The position numbers and the translations under genes were made by a program. Below, one piece after another: positions 11,901 to 24,800 of a stretch of 64,000 nt of DNA. Source of the stretch: Marisa cornuarietis. Taxonomy: Eukaryota > Mollusca > Gastropoda > Architaenioglossa > Ampullariidae. Positions within the stretch are counted from its first letter, which is position 1. The number at the start of each line of letters is the position of its first letter. The notes below the pieces were generated by a model. That model was given only the letters and a program-made list of their open reading frames with translations. It was not told where the DNA came from and did not search any database. The DNA is taken from assembly GCA_004794655.1 (NCBI GenBank), contig SMMW01000597.1, positions 186,001-250,000 of the forward strand, read 5' to 3'.

Positions 11901-14900
11901 GTCCTTCCTGGCTTATTCCGTTGGCGGCAGTGATGGCGCCACTCAGAAGTTAACATGTCCTTCAGGACCAGATTCCGCTAGAACCAGTCAGTCAGACACT
12001 ACTCTTGTCCAAACAAGGATTAGCGTCGACGATGCGCCACCTCCAGCACACACCCCGATTGAAATACAGGATTTACAAGCCACGGATAGCTGTCTTCACC
12101 AATAGTTACCCTTATATCTTACCTCCAAAGTGCGTACAACATCCTCAGTCAGAAGTGTGGGGTGCAGCATCCTTGTCATTAACTTTCAACGGCGAAAAAG
12201 GTCACTTCGACATAGCTAGACTGCAGTATTTTATTTTGCTGTAGCTGTATTCAACTGTTTATAGTGTAGTGTCTTTTAATTCACATAAGCATCTACCCCG
12301 TGATTTGTCGTAAGACATTTTTGTAGGAAGTCGATGAGTGTGATGCATAAGTCATTTGAAAGATCAAAAGTTTGCATGTCCATTACTCGGTCTGTGAGGC
12401 TAAGAAGTTGCTGGATTCGTCTGTCACGTGCCCTAAAAAATGTGAACACATTCCTGAATGCATCCCTGTAAGGTCACTTGTGTAAACACAATGAATTATC
12501 CATCAATCGACCAGCTACTCATTTCTCGAGATTCTTTAACGGGCTGTGTATGTTGCAGCTGGACAAGATGATGGAATAATAATAATAATAATATATACAA
12601 CAATTACAGGGTAGTGTTTTTCAAACGACACTGTTTATAATGAATGTTTTTGCCACACGTTTGTTTACAATTGATAAAAACTTTTATTAAAGAAAATTAT
12701 AGCGGAACGAAACTCACGCTGCTGTTGTCGCCATGACAACCTATTTATGTCTTTCTTTTTACACTGCATTTTAAGCTCACGCCATATATTTATCTAATCA
12801 TTATTTTCGCTCCCTTAATGCCAGATATATGCGCTGGATTGTTGGCAATGTTTGGGTGTTGAAACTTCAGACGATATTGATCTTTTCCTTCTCGACTCGT
12901 TATGTCCTGGTAGCACAGAATCGAAACTTTCTACTGCTTTTCAGAAAGTCTACCCGGCGTGCAAGCAGCGATGAGTCTAGACACGATTTTTATTAAGTTT
13001 TAATGCACATCTCAGCTTTTGTTTTCCATTTCACGTGGAGCTCCCAGGACTTGCTTTTGTCCACTGCGTGTCAAAAGCCGTGGGCCTGTGTCTGAGTGTG
13101 CTGTTGAGTGGTTTGCCTGTGACAATTAGTTCACTTCTTTCATCTAACATAAAGCTAGCAATAGAGAAATGAATACAGCGCGAACTGAGCACAGTACTTC
13201 ATGCAATCGAGCTTTTCTGGGCACCTTCGCCTAACGGGATCCTTTGTACAAGTGTGTGTGTGTGTGTAGTACCACTGTTCAGGTAAGGGTGTGACCTCCA
13301 AGGTAAAATCGAACTTACTATTTCGAATTAAGACATCAAAACTTTTAGAATAAGCAAACTTTAACTTGTAAAGTGTTGTAAAAGTCGGAAAACACATAGT
13401 AGTAACTCGGAGGATGTCAGATGGTGTATTATACGCCGTGCGAATGGTGGAACTTGATCGTGTCGCGCAGGACGCGTAGAGTGGGGCAGCTATTGTTTGC
13501 GTCGGTGAGTCACTTGTATCCCTACGCACGCTCATTGTGGTGACGTCCGTAGCGCAGGTGACTACGCGCTTCGTCTACCTTTGCTACCGCACATGCTGTG
13601 CTGTGAGGGGATCCCACGGACTAACTTTCCACTTTCGTGCTGTGCTGGCAGAGGATATTACTTCCTCGACAAGCATCCAGAAAATGTAAGACTTTATTTA
13701 TTTACAAGATGCTATTAGAAATAAAAGACATAGAGACGCTTAAACTTTACCGGCCGGCAACTGGTGTCAGTCGCACCGTGCGAGTGTCGTCAGCCGTTTG
13801 ACACACCTTTGAAAAATGCCAGCGACAGGTAATACCCAGGTAAACGTCCATCCCACCAGGATCTTTTCTATGCTCATGCATGATTACCTGTACAGTTTAT
13901 GTTGATGTAACTTTGTAAAAATATTTTTTTGGTAAAATTTGTTTGAAGACGTGATGAAATTTAAATTGCATTTCTTGTTTACTTTGGGACCAGTAGTTCC
14001 GCTTCAATGCACCCAAGCATAAAAGTCCACGCTACATTAAAAAAAAATCAGAAAGAGAATATCAAAAACAGAACTAGACACTTTAATTGTAACTTTAAAA
14101 GAAATACATGTTAGAATGTCTATAATTCATTAAGGCGCATATGTGTTGCTAAAGTTTAAATTCTATCATAGTGCATTCGCCAGTGCAGCGGAAAGATCAT
14201 GCCGAATGTGCAGTTTACAGATTTACTAAATGATAGTTTAGTGGGTTTCTTTACATCAAGGGATTTTTGAATTGTCTCAGTATATGCAGTTAAGTAATTT
14301 GTGTAGTTTTGTTTTAGTATGTGAGTGTATGTACAGACATTTTAGTTAATTAAATGTGGTCATCACTCTTGTCTCAACGATACAGTGTATCTTAGATAAA
14401 TATATTTTACATATCTGATAATTTAATCTTCTGATTAGATAAAGTTTTTGGCAGTAAGACTATCAGTAGCAGATAACAGTTAATTTGTCATGTGTGTGTG
14501 TTAAATGTGCCACGTTCATCAACTGAAGACCAATACTGGATAAAAATGCTTCAGTTATTTGCACTCAGAGCCATCCAGAAACGAGCTTCGATCCAGTATA
14601 ATCTCCTATTGTCATTGCTTCAGAACAAGTATTATGGTTTTATGTGGCTTCGCAACAGAATTTTTCTGAATGTGACTTGTCAGTATTTTTTCCTTTTCAA
14701 AACAGATCTTACTAAGTTATGTTAATGTTGCAAGCTCATTGTCAATTATAAACTTACACATAGGAAGACTTTTATTCAATGCGTATAAAAAAGAAATTCT
14801 CTAGATATCTTTTTTTTAATCCAACCAGTCACCAGATGTGGAGAGGTTTTTCCCCTTAGAAAATGTAATATTACATAAAAATATTATACAAAGTTAATGT

Positions 14901-17890
14901 TATAAAATATATTACATATTAGAACGTGGCCCGTCTATTGCTAGAGTTGAGAACTCATTTATTAGTATTATTATAATGATTAACTATAGCCTGTTAAAAT
15001 AGTTCCTATCAAGTTAAAGATAAAATCATGGTTAAAGCAGATGCTTACAAACAGTAGGCCCATGGTTTCAGCTTCAACCTGCATAATATTTTTTGGATTG
15101 TTAAGACTGGAAGTTGTTTTGATGAAGCAGTCATTGATGTGACATATTAAGAATTTTTCTGCTCTCTGTGATAACCAGTGATATGATTGTGTTTTACGCT
15201 AATGCACCTTTGACATTTATGTATATCTTGCTTCCAAGTGCTTTGCAGAGATGAATATAGAAGAGAGGTGCAATATTTACAAAGACATGCACATGCTAAA
15301 AGTGTTCTCTGTTTATAAATGTTGTAAGACAGAGCATCTTAACACTGAGCTATCGAATTATAAAAATTTCAGCACTTCCATGTTTATGAACACTGGGTTA
15401 GGGCCTTTAGTTCACATTATGCATGAAGCCTTTAAAAAATTTACTGGTAATAATGGCAGTGCTGGTATTTTTTTGCCTTCACAATGAAGATTTAGCTGGC
15501 TCTGGAAGTGGACAGCCAAAGCTTAAGTGGTCAATTTGTCTCGCTTGGATCTTCTTGCACAGGGGCATACAGGTGCCCCAATCACCAGAGCTTTACAGGT
15601 CGTTGGCAGCAATTAAAGGGTGCAATCAGTTCGTGATTAGGTTAATTGGAGCTGGCTTACTGGTGTGACAGTGCAAGCTTTTTTAGCTTTGAGTTTTATT
15701 TCACTTCCACACACACACACCTCATCTGAAGAGAAAGACCAGTCACAGCCAGGGGGTAAATGCCAGGTGATAATGGAGTAGGTCACCTTTTTTCAGAGTG
15801 TTGCTCCAGTCTTGGAGGAGATGAGAATGTCAAAGGGGTTGTTAGCAGGGTTTCTTTTTTCTTTGCTAACAGCAGAATTACAATTAATGAAGAAACTAAT
15901 TAAATAAATGAAAAATCAAAGATGTTTTAGCAGATGAAAGGACATGACCGTGAAAGAACTTGCTTTAAAAAAAAGATTCTGGCAACAGAGTTGATGAGAA
16001 TTACAACCTATGCGATGCAGTACGCGGGTGTTTGGAGAATTGAGGCTGTTTTGTATTTTTTTGGTTATGAGAGATGCTCATAAAGCTTGGCAGTTTTAAT
16101 GCTGGCGCTGTGGTGTCCTCACAGTTGATGATTCTAGGGAAACCCAAGCCTCGCAGCCTGTGCCGCGAGCCCGGAAATTACCTGCATAGTTGGCCGCCAC
16201 ACAACAATGGCAACCGTCAAAGGGGCGAAGTCCCTACAACCTGCGATGCGCGCTGCCCCGAGTACAGTGTAAAGGACGCACCTAGTGGCAGTGAGCACGC
16301 TTCCCCCCCCCCCTTGACAGTGGCCGCAGGTAGATCTGGCTCGCTGCCAACTCAACCTCCGCGCGTAGCCGTGAGGGGTTGGGGGAGAGGGGTGGTAGTT
16401 TATGTGTGGATTTGAGGCAGCTTGCATGAAGTTTTTGCGTCTCCCTTTCGTACATTTTCCCCTCTGGCAGTTAGGACACTTAACCTTGTACGTAACATAT
16501 ACGACCGCTCATGCATGCAACCCACCTCTAACCATGAGAGGAGTTGAAAAGACGGGCGAAAGGTAAAGGAGGGAGGAGGAGGATTACGTGCTTTTGAGGG
16601 TTGGTTGGTGGGGTGGGGGGAACCAGGGCGGCGAGGATTGGAGGCCGCACAGTGGGTGGGTGGATGAGTGGTGGAGGATCGAGCTAGGATTTCTTGGCGA
16701 ACAGCCAACTGTCCCAAAGCGAGACTTGCGTGTCCCTCCCACTTCTGATCACCCACCCATTCTTACCTTCAACTCACAGGTGTGTTATCGCTGTGTAAGG
16801 CTTCGAGACGACTGTGTTATTGCTTCGGGTGACCTGACCAGTGATAATATCCCTAGTATCTAATGAGTTCGTAGCTAAAATAGATCTTAATTGGCGCCTA
16901 GTCCTTCCAGACTGAAGAAAGTGTTACTTCTCATGTTTCCCAAAAGGGGTAATTTCGAGAAGTATAATGGGCTCGCTTCGTAGTAGTCACAGGTAATTTT
17001 TCTCATTAGCAGATCAAAGAATACACGTAAGGGAGACCAGTGCTTTAAAATAAATTTTTCTTGGTGTTTTAAAAATTGGCGAGAAAATGGTTTACAGCGG
17101 TATTCCTACAGCTACTGAACACAGAACAGAGGTTTTAAAAATATATTTTTTCTAGCTGAAGTATAAAAAAAGAAATTATGGAAGGTAGAAGATTCTTTAA
17201 AATAATACTGGAAGAAAATCGAGGCCTCGCGCACAAACGGCACCCACCATCGTGTATGTATTCAAGGACATGAACAGTAGCACCCATATAAATCTTGGTT
17301 TTTATTTCATTAAGATTCATATCTTATTTGTTTTGGGGTTTTGTGTGTGTGCGGGGGAGGGGAAATATCGTGAAGTACCCGGGGGGGGGGGCCAATTCAC
17401 TCCGAAATTTATGGGCACTTTAATGCATTTAAAGAAGACATGAACGCTCAAGCCATCTACCGGCCGTGGAATATTGCAGAATTAGACTGCTACAAACAAC
17501 ATCACGACAAGAACTTTGTACAGTTCCATCAAATGTTGACATTGCATAGGGCGCCGATAGAGCCACAACCACCGCCACCGCCCTGCTGTCTACATCTGTA
17601 CCCGGCGTTTATTGATCTGAGTGGCGCGGCACATGGTGCAGATTGGACCTCTTGGCTGGTGGCAATCACTGCCTTGAAGCAGACTCCACTTTCCCGCCAA
17701 AGGACGGCCCACGCAATCACACGCACAGTTTATGCTTAGTATTGTATGTAGCACAGCCGCTGCATGGTTGTAATAATCTTACAGTTGGCTCTGCTGGATT
17801 GTCCTTGGCTGCACAACGCTTATAGACAAGGCAAGCAGGTTACTTGTCCTAATACTTTATTGATTTATATGTTGGTCTTGGAAAAGAAAG
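8965..17890. other. Intergenic region upstream of the USP gene
   Basis: No protein gene can be supported. It holds a TCTATAAG-rich inverted repeat cluster (about 11,145-11,215), an AAT triplet run (about 12,568-12,592), a GT run (13,253-13,268), a CA run (15,708-15,720) and a CTCF-like site at 10,719-10,735. Two places look like possible untranslated first exons of the USP gene because a strong donor ends a CpG-richer stretch: AAAG|GTAAGTAT at 11,840 and GTCG|GTGAGTCA near 13,505. These are guesses; transcript data would decide. Confidence 0.45.
10719..10735. promoter_or_regulatory. CTCF-like motif
   Basis: AGTGGCGCCCCCTGCTT carries the GCGCCCCCTG core of the bilaterian CTCF consensus on the reverse strand. 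It lies about 8 kb upstream of the USP coding start. A single motif match is weak evidence of binding. Confidence 0.25.
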
Positions 17891-18388
17891 GTTTTAAACC
17901 ACACAGTCGTCTTACAGTGGATTCCCTCCCACTGCGGTGTATTTGGCAACGAAGCCGCAGACACTCTTGCCAAGGAAGGATCCACAAAAGAGCAGCAAGA
18001 CAAGTCCACCACCTTCAATGAAGTCAAAACCATCATCAAGGCCAAACAGCATAACAAATGGCTACAGCAGCACCCACGTTTCAACCAGAACGACCCATAC
18101 TACCTGCTCACAAGGGCCGAACAGGTCATTATTTTCAGACTGAGGACAGGCCACAACCGTCTCAATCACCACCTATACACCAAACTCCGGATCGGCCAGA
18201 CGGACAGATGCCCGTGCCAGACAGACAGCCAGACAACAAAACATCTACTGCAAGAATGCCCCATACACGAAGACCTCAGACACCGCATCTGGACTGATGA
18301 GACGCCGATATCAAGGAAGCTACACGGCAGTCTGGAGGACCTGCGGCGCACAGCATCATTTGTACAAGAGGCAGGCGTATCCATTTGA
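17891..18388 (+). pseudogene. 5'-truncated LINE 3' end (RNase H and Cys/His knuckle)
   Basis: An open stretch in the frame of 17,903 encodes the end of a non-LTR retrotransposon ORF2. It starts with the C-terminal part of an RNase H domain, WIPSHCGVFGNEAADTLAKE, where the final Asp of AAD is a catalytic-type residue. A helical segment follows, then RLRTGHNRLNHHLY and a Cys/His cluster (CPC at about 18,208, then KHLLQECP), and a stop at 18,386. RNase H at the end of ORF2 is typical of I/Jockey-related LINEs. There is no start codon, endonuclease or reverse transcriptase: the copy is 5'-truncated, as is usual after incomplete target-primed reverse transcription. Just beyond is an ACA triplet tail (18,400-18,416). 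Confidence 0.85.
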
Positions 18389-18776
18389 GTGACCGACAAC
18401 AACAACAACATAAACATTTTGTTTGAGGGTTATTTTTCGTCCTACAGATAAGAAGAAGAAGATACAATGCTTTATTCTTACCTGCTGACTGTGCATAAAT
18501 AATAAGCTAAAACAAGATTTGTCATAGTTATTAGTATTGAAAGCTGCAGAAGAAGAAAATTCACGGAAAGTCATTTCATCTGTAAGAGCTGCTGTACCTA
18601 AACGAGTATCCACCATCAGTAAATGCATGTTTAGTGAATGTTTGAATCCTAGTATGTGTCAGATATGCTTTCATCAGAAATGCTTGGTTGTGATCTGTGC
18701 AGGTATAAAGATTAATCAGCTAGTTTATTTCTTTGCAAATGGTAAATCACAATTAAGACTGTCCCTTCTTTTACAG

Positions 18777-18899
18777 ACCATTTGAAAGCTGAAAGAGACT
18801 TGGTCATGGGCAACTTCAGTAGCAGAGTCTGGATTAACCTGTTGAAGATTGGCTGGGTTGGCAATGTAGCATCAGTTGTTCTTTGGCAATAACATCAAC
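18777..18899 (+). other. 5' untranslated part of the first USP coding exon
   Basis: A pyrimidine-rich tract ending in CTTTTACAG gives an acceptor at 18,776, so this exon probably begins at 18,777 and at least one untranslated exon lies upstream. An in-frame stop (TAG at 18,867) precedes the chosen ATG at 18,900, so the reading frame cannot extend far 5'. A short upstream ORF lies inside it. Confidence 0.55.
18806..18892 (+). CDS. Upstream ORF, 28 residues, in USP leader
   Basis: ATG at 18,806 opens a 28-codon frame ending with TAA at 18,890, eight bases before the main ATG. It is in a different frame from the protease. The peptide begins MGNFSSR, which fits the N-myristoylation pattern (Gly2, Ser6). 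If translated it would reduce initiation at the main start, but that it is translated at all is only inferred from position. Confidence 0.3.
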   Translation: MGNFSSRVWINLLKIGWVGNVASVVLWQ

Positions 18900-21800
18900 A
18901 TGGTCGACACGATGGATGACCTAGATTACATGCTGCCAGCCAACTGTCCAAATCCATACTTTGACTCATGGGACCGACACAACAGCATTGCCTTCTCTGC
19001 CACCAAGGGTCTTCGAAATGCACCTGGGGAGAACAACTGTTTTGTCAACTGCGCTGTACAGGTGAGAATACAGTTAGACTTTTGATCAATATATATGTGT
19101 CTATACATATATATTACATTTGCATGTTGTTATCTGCTTCTTTACTATTGGAGCAGTTTGCAAAATCAAGGGAGCAGAAATTATTTAAATTTATTGACAC
19201 TAACCACCATGAAATTAGACCCTCACCTGTCCTGTTAAGAGAAGGATCTGTGACAATTATATTGCAACAAAATATATTGTCTTGATCTTGGGAACATTAA
19301 GTTCTTAAGTCTTGAAATATGTGAGGAAGAAATTTTGGTATTGTGACATGAAGAAAAGAAGGCAAGAATTTGATAGTGGCTAGAAAATTGCAGTGGTACA
19401 ACCAAGAGGTTGCTGAGCTCTGGATTTGCTGTCAGTCTTCCGGCTGTTGCATTATGTGCTTTGACCAAAAGGTTTAGGATAACTTTGCATTGAAAGTGAA
19501 AGGTGAAGCCCAGCTCTTTCCTTGCAATGCCCTTAGAAATCAGAAGGGCAGGTGAAATTTTCCAGCCCCAGACCAGAGGAACACAAAACTAGTGACATGC
19601 TCAGTGTTGAGTGCATAATATAGTCTCATCTTTGTTTTTAGATTATCACAGCTGAGGTCACTTTGATAACTTTGTCATGTGACTCAGGTGTTTAGAAACA
19701 AAACCATGCGCACTTTCTTAGGCGCTGATCTCTTTATTTTTCTGCACAATGTAGATGCTGTGGCCTCTGAAGGTAAATAATTAAAAAAAAATGTTTTAGT
19801 AGGAATAAAAGTTCATCATGAACACTGACTCAGTCTTCTTTCAGAAATTTCATAACTGAATGACAGCAAATAAGTTCATCAAATCATGAAAAGGATAGCT
19901 CGTTTACACTCCTGTGCTTATTTTGTGAATATTTTTAAAGAAAAGTGGCTATCATGTTGCTTTTCTGAATTCTTTAATGAGAATAAAATAACTACTTTCT
20001 TCAAGAATAGGTGTATTCATCCCAACTAATGATTCATTTAGACAGTCTCACAACCTCTAGCCCTGCATCTAGGGTCAGACTCCGAGGGCAGTACCAATTG
20101 TTTCCAGGAATCCAACAACCATTGTTAGTGATAACTGGAGCACAGCGTCTCAAGGGGTTATCACTCTAGTGGTCCCCTTTCTGCTTGTTTAAATGTCAAG
20201 AGACCCCCTTATCATCATTGCCTTTCTGGTGGGCTCACGTTTTATTTTGGTCTTGTGCAGGACAGTGATGTAGTTTCTTGGAAATTTTTGTGAGGCATCA
20301 GGGTCTTAAGAAATCTAATCCACTGGGCATTGACTTCAAAGACTGGTTGCATTCCCTCAGCCATTCTTCACTCACCTGGTTAATTGTTCAACTTGAGCAA
20401 CTGAAACTGACAAAGTTTAGCAAGTGACAGGGAGATAGTGCTTAGTGGTGGACAAACAGCAATGGTCGACAGCAACTTCAAGTTTGAGCACAAGATGTAA
20501 TACAGACGAAAGAACACTTGTAATCATTCAAATCATCTCATGACCTGTTGAGTGAACACTTGAGAGATAATTAAATCGCCAGGACATCTAGCCAATATCA
20601 CTGTTTTGTGCAGTCTTCCTTCCTGGAAAGCTGGCACACTGAACTGTTTGTGATGTGATTGGCCGGAGAGCCTTGTCGGCAAGTAGGACCACGCTGGTGG
20701 TTATTGTTTGGGGTGAGGTAGGGGGAGAAAGGTAGGATGGGCGTGGGCGGCAACAGGTTGACTCAGCCGCGCGCATTGTGCTCGCGGAACCCAAGTCGTC
20801 CTCGACTTGAAAGATTTGTAGGCCGACAAGCGTGTCCCGCACATCCACCTGACCCTATAGCAGCCTTGACCCCTGACACGGAGAGGTCGCGGCACTACGT
20901 CATGCCGAAGGTCTGACAGAGACCCCCAGGGGTTGTCGTGACAGATGAATTTGGGATGGGAGGTGGGGGTGGGGTGAAAGTTGGGCTTTTGTCGTGTGAA
21001 CCAAGTCACGACTGTTGTTGGTCTCAGTGAAAAATGAGCTCGCATGTTTTGGCTCACCTCTGCAAGGGATATTTTATCCCCCTGTACAGTTTTGGTGATC
21101 GTGGGCTATCTTTCTCTCTTAAGCAAAAAAGACTGTCCCTTCAGATTTCTGTTACTTTGCATCTGAATGGGCAACTATTTTAAAAAGTTGAACTGAGTTA
21201 GGGGTTTTTGTTTTTGGAGGGGAGGGGCTGGGTAGGAATGATAGAACTGATGTCCTTCGGTTTATTTCTGATTAAATGGATGTTTTATTTTCAGCTACAA
21301 AAGCCCATACACGCTTGAATAGTAGGGACCTTGCTCTAGCTAGATCGAATTTCCGGTTTATTATCAGTTAAGGGGTGCTTCAAAGAGCACGAAAACCTGT
21401 TGTGCGCTTTTTTCAACCGTCACGTATCCCACCTGTGATCTGTACGTCGCCTTGGTTACTGTCCCAGCCGGTTGACAGAACTGTTTTACCCTCTCACCTG
21501 GGGCGTACCACGAAAGGTTGGAGGGGGAGTAGGTTTGAGGAATGACCCCCGGGACACCTCAAAGGAGTGGCGCCAGAATTTTTTTTTTATAAAATAAGAT
21601 GCTTGTTAGACAATATTCTACGCGTTATTTTATTTATAAAACCCATATAGTTTTAACTGTTGGTCTCGGGGAAATATGAGCTCGCAAGAGGATCTAGCTT
21701 ACCTCTAGGGCCGTAGTTAAGAAGCGAGGCTAAGTCATTGCCCAGGGGTAACATGTCGAAGTCACTGACAAGTGTCTTGTTTTACAAAGTATCGTCCAAA

Positions 21801-24800
21801 CTCTGCAGATGTTTTACCTCTAAAGCCCAAGTATAAAGGTGTGGGGAAAGATGTCCTGGGGTAAAAGCAAAATGAAGTTGAGTCCCGGGGTTCTGGACAT
21901 CGCATTGTGACCACGAAAATGAGACTTTTTTTCTAGAGTTTCCCAGTTTGCCCCGGGGAAACGACTTTCTCTCGCTTCATAACTACGGCTTCTGCTGGGA
22001 TGCATTATCCCCCGGAACAGTCAGGGTCTTTGCCCAGTTTATTTTGATGCCAGTATATTTTTAATTAACAGCAGTTATTGATATCGTCCGTTAAAGCCCT
22101 CATTGATTTGTCTTTTACAAAATGAACAAATATTTTTTAAATAATGTGCTATGTCGCATTTTGCTTTTTTTCGACCCGGTCTCCCAAAGGCTTCGGTACG
22201 TTACTTCCTCTTAGGCAGCCTTAATTCTTTTGGTTCTGTCGTCTTTATCAAAAAGGTTTCTATTTATAGATTAGAAGGATACATATCTGTTTATTTAAAT
22301 TTGAGAAACACTTTGCGGTTGTGTCAGAATTATTTCCGGCTTCTACAGTTAAGACGTCGCTGGAAGGAGAGGAGATGAGGCCGAGAATGGACCGCAGCAA
22401 GGAAAGATTACTGTTCCACTTCAGATATTTTATTAACTGGAATCTAATGATCCGTGCATTTTTGTTTCTTTTCTCTCTTTCTCTTCTTTTTTTATGTCTT
22501 GATCGTGCACACCTGAGACGAAGGCGTAAATTTGTTGAACAGCATAAAATAACAATCGTGAGATGGTGCGCCGAGTGGCGTGTCCTAGATGCGTGGCCTT
22601 ATTAACGCCAGGTACAAGGACCTTGATCTTCCATTTCCTGCCTCGGTTTTGAGTGTTGGGGTGGACTGATCCCGTTGCAGTGACGCCGCAACACGCACCC
22701 GTATAGAGTATCGTGCAGAATTTCAGCGAGAATCGTTCTGGTTAACACTGAGGCTCCGATGATAAACATACATTTTCTGGTTGGTATACTAAGTTTTGTT
22801 TTGTTTTTTAGAATCTTTATCTCTCAGTGCAGTTGCCTTTTGTGTGTTTTGTCTGCATGGTGGTGTGTACAATGTACAGTGTAATGCATACGTGCTAGCG
22901 TGCACTGTTCAGTCGCTTGCTTTATTTCCTTTAAAGAATGCATGCACGTCTTTTGTAAAAGTGTTGGTTGAAATAATGCTTAAAGGTGCTACTACAGGTA
23001 TTTAATGCCTACGGTTGTGTACTACGGAACAGTTCTGTAACCTTGTGCACAATTCTGTTGTAACTAAATCACACCTTGCATATTCCTAAGAAAAATATTT
23101 CAAAGAGAGAGGGGGGTGGTGGCGCAGTTTGGTGCAAGATGTAAAACATGCTTCGAAAATGAGTATCCAATTAAAGCTGACTAGAGGGCCATTTACCATC
23201 GGTGAATATATGAGATAGATGAAAACGCTGGTTCTTTTTTGTGCGTGTATGTGGGGTTTGAAGGGAACGGAAATGGAAGAGTAGCTGGTATCAGCACATA
23301 CACCAACAGGTACTTATGCTCAAGACTAGGCATGGCGTCTGTAGCGAAGATTTTATTCCAGGTTTGAGTGAAATGAAAATGTTGCTTCAAGCGGACAGTT
23401 CGATTAGTACTTGAGTGCCTGTGTCTGTGACTAAGTCGAACTGGGAGGAGGGGATGTAATGACCGCAGAGTAATGGAGAACCCTTGTGCTGCATGCTCGA
23501 CTGGCCAAGCATGAAACACGCCATTGAGTGCAGACAGTTGCATCACGGGATAGCTCTCTCTCACCCTCCCAATAAGTCTCGGTACTACAGTGACGTACAT
23601 GTAGTCTGTTTTTTTGTGCCATCGACACCAGCAGAGAATTTGAAATTCAACAGCCAAATTCATGTCGAAGCAGCTCACCGTGATTTTTTTCCCATTTTGC
23701 CGAGAAGGATCTACTGAAAATAACCAGTCTACTGAACATGACCAAACTCTAGGACTACTTAGGACTCAAAGACTACGTAAAAAGCAGTCTTGGGTTTATA
23801 GACCTCAAAGGTCGAAAGTCTCATTTATCAATCGTATGCCTGCCAGGCTGGATTGAGAAAATCTTTGTAGTTTCGGCTCACCTGATTCAAGTGAGATAAA
23901 AGCTTGTTTTATGTCCAAAAGTGATGTGCAGCTGAGCGTGACAATTTTTGAAGCCTGGGTCGGAAAAGAAGCTTCTCGCATATCAATTACTGTTACTGCA
24001 GATGCGTCATCCCGTCCGCAGCGCGTAAGAAAAAGTCAGTTGATTGTTTCTGTGTATGTTTCATTTGACATCTTAATGGCGTGAGTGTCCGTCATGCATT
24101 TATCCCATTAAACGCCTCAGAAACATTTTGTTTCGGATTCGCCACGCACAATGCGGGCGAGCTCAAGACATAGTATGATCCATTAATCTACAGCACTGAT
24201 GCCAAAGTACAAAAGTCGCAGATGAAAGAACTACGCAGATACTTGAAACAGCCTGGGGCTAAAGTATGGGGAGGACGGAACAGAGGCTAATCGAAAGAAG
24301 GACATGTTGACATAAACACGTCAGTCCACACGGTGGTGGCGGGGGTCTGAAGTGAGACTTCATTACACGTGGCTGCTGCAAGACCCTGGGACGGGACACT
24401 GTGTCTGATCACTGTTACACTAACATGCCGAGCGCTAGAGACAGGTCAATATATTTGATCGAGCGCACTGTACTGTTAGCTTTAATAATAATAGCCTAGT
24501 GCTCTTTCACAATGTTCTCAATCGGTTTTTTTTCTTCTTTCCCTCCCACCGCTTTGCATTGGCCTGTGCCGAAGGAGAGCACTGCACTTTAAGCGTCCCA
24601 GGGTTTTTGTTGTTCTTGTGTGTGCAGAGTTTTCAGTAGACCCCCGAGCCTGCAGGCAAGGTAGAACTATTCTTGGGCAAATGAACGATTTAAAAAGCTG
24701 GGTAACTCTCCCCGTCTGCTTTTAACAGCACTCTGCGCAGAGCTGCAAACAAAGCATTAAATGTTATTTTATAAATGAGCTTATTGTTCTCCTGCCAACA

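Noticed and set aside
11635..12105. 156-codon open frame upstream of the USP gene
   Set aside because: Composition is not protein-like (poly-Gly run), no homology is recognised, and a strong donor falls in its middle. It may overlap an untranslated exon but not a coding one.
13253..13268. Short tandem GT and other microsatellites as CRISPR-like arrays
   Set aside because: Units are 2-4 bp with no spacers; the host is an animal.
23193..23678. 161-codon minus-strand frame in USP intron 1
   Set aside because: No recognisable motif, interrupted by simple-repeat translation, and overlapping frames on both strands are similarly open.
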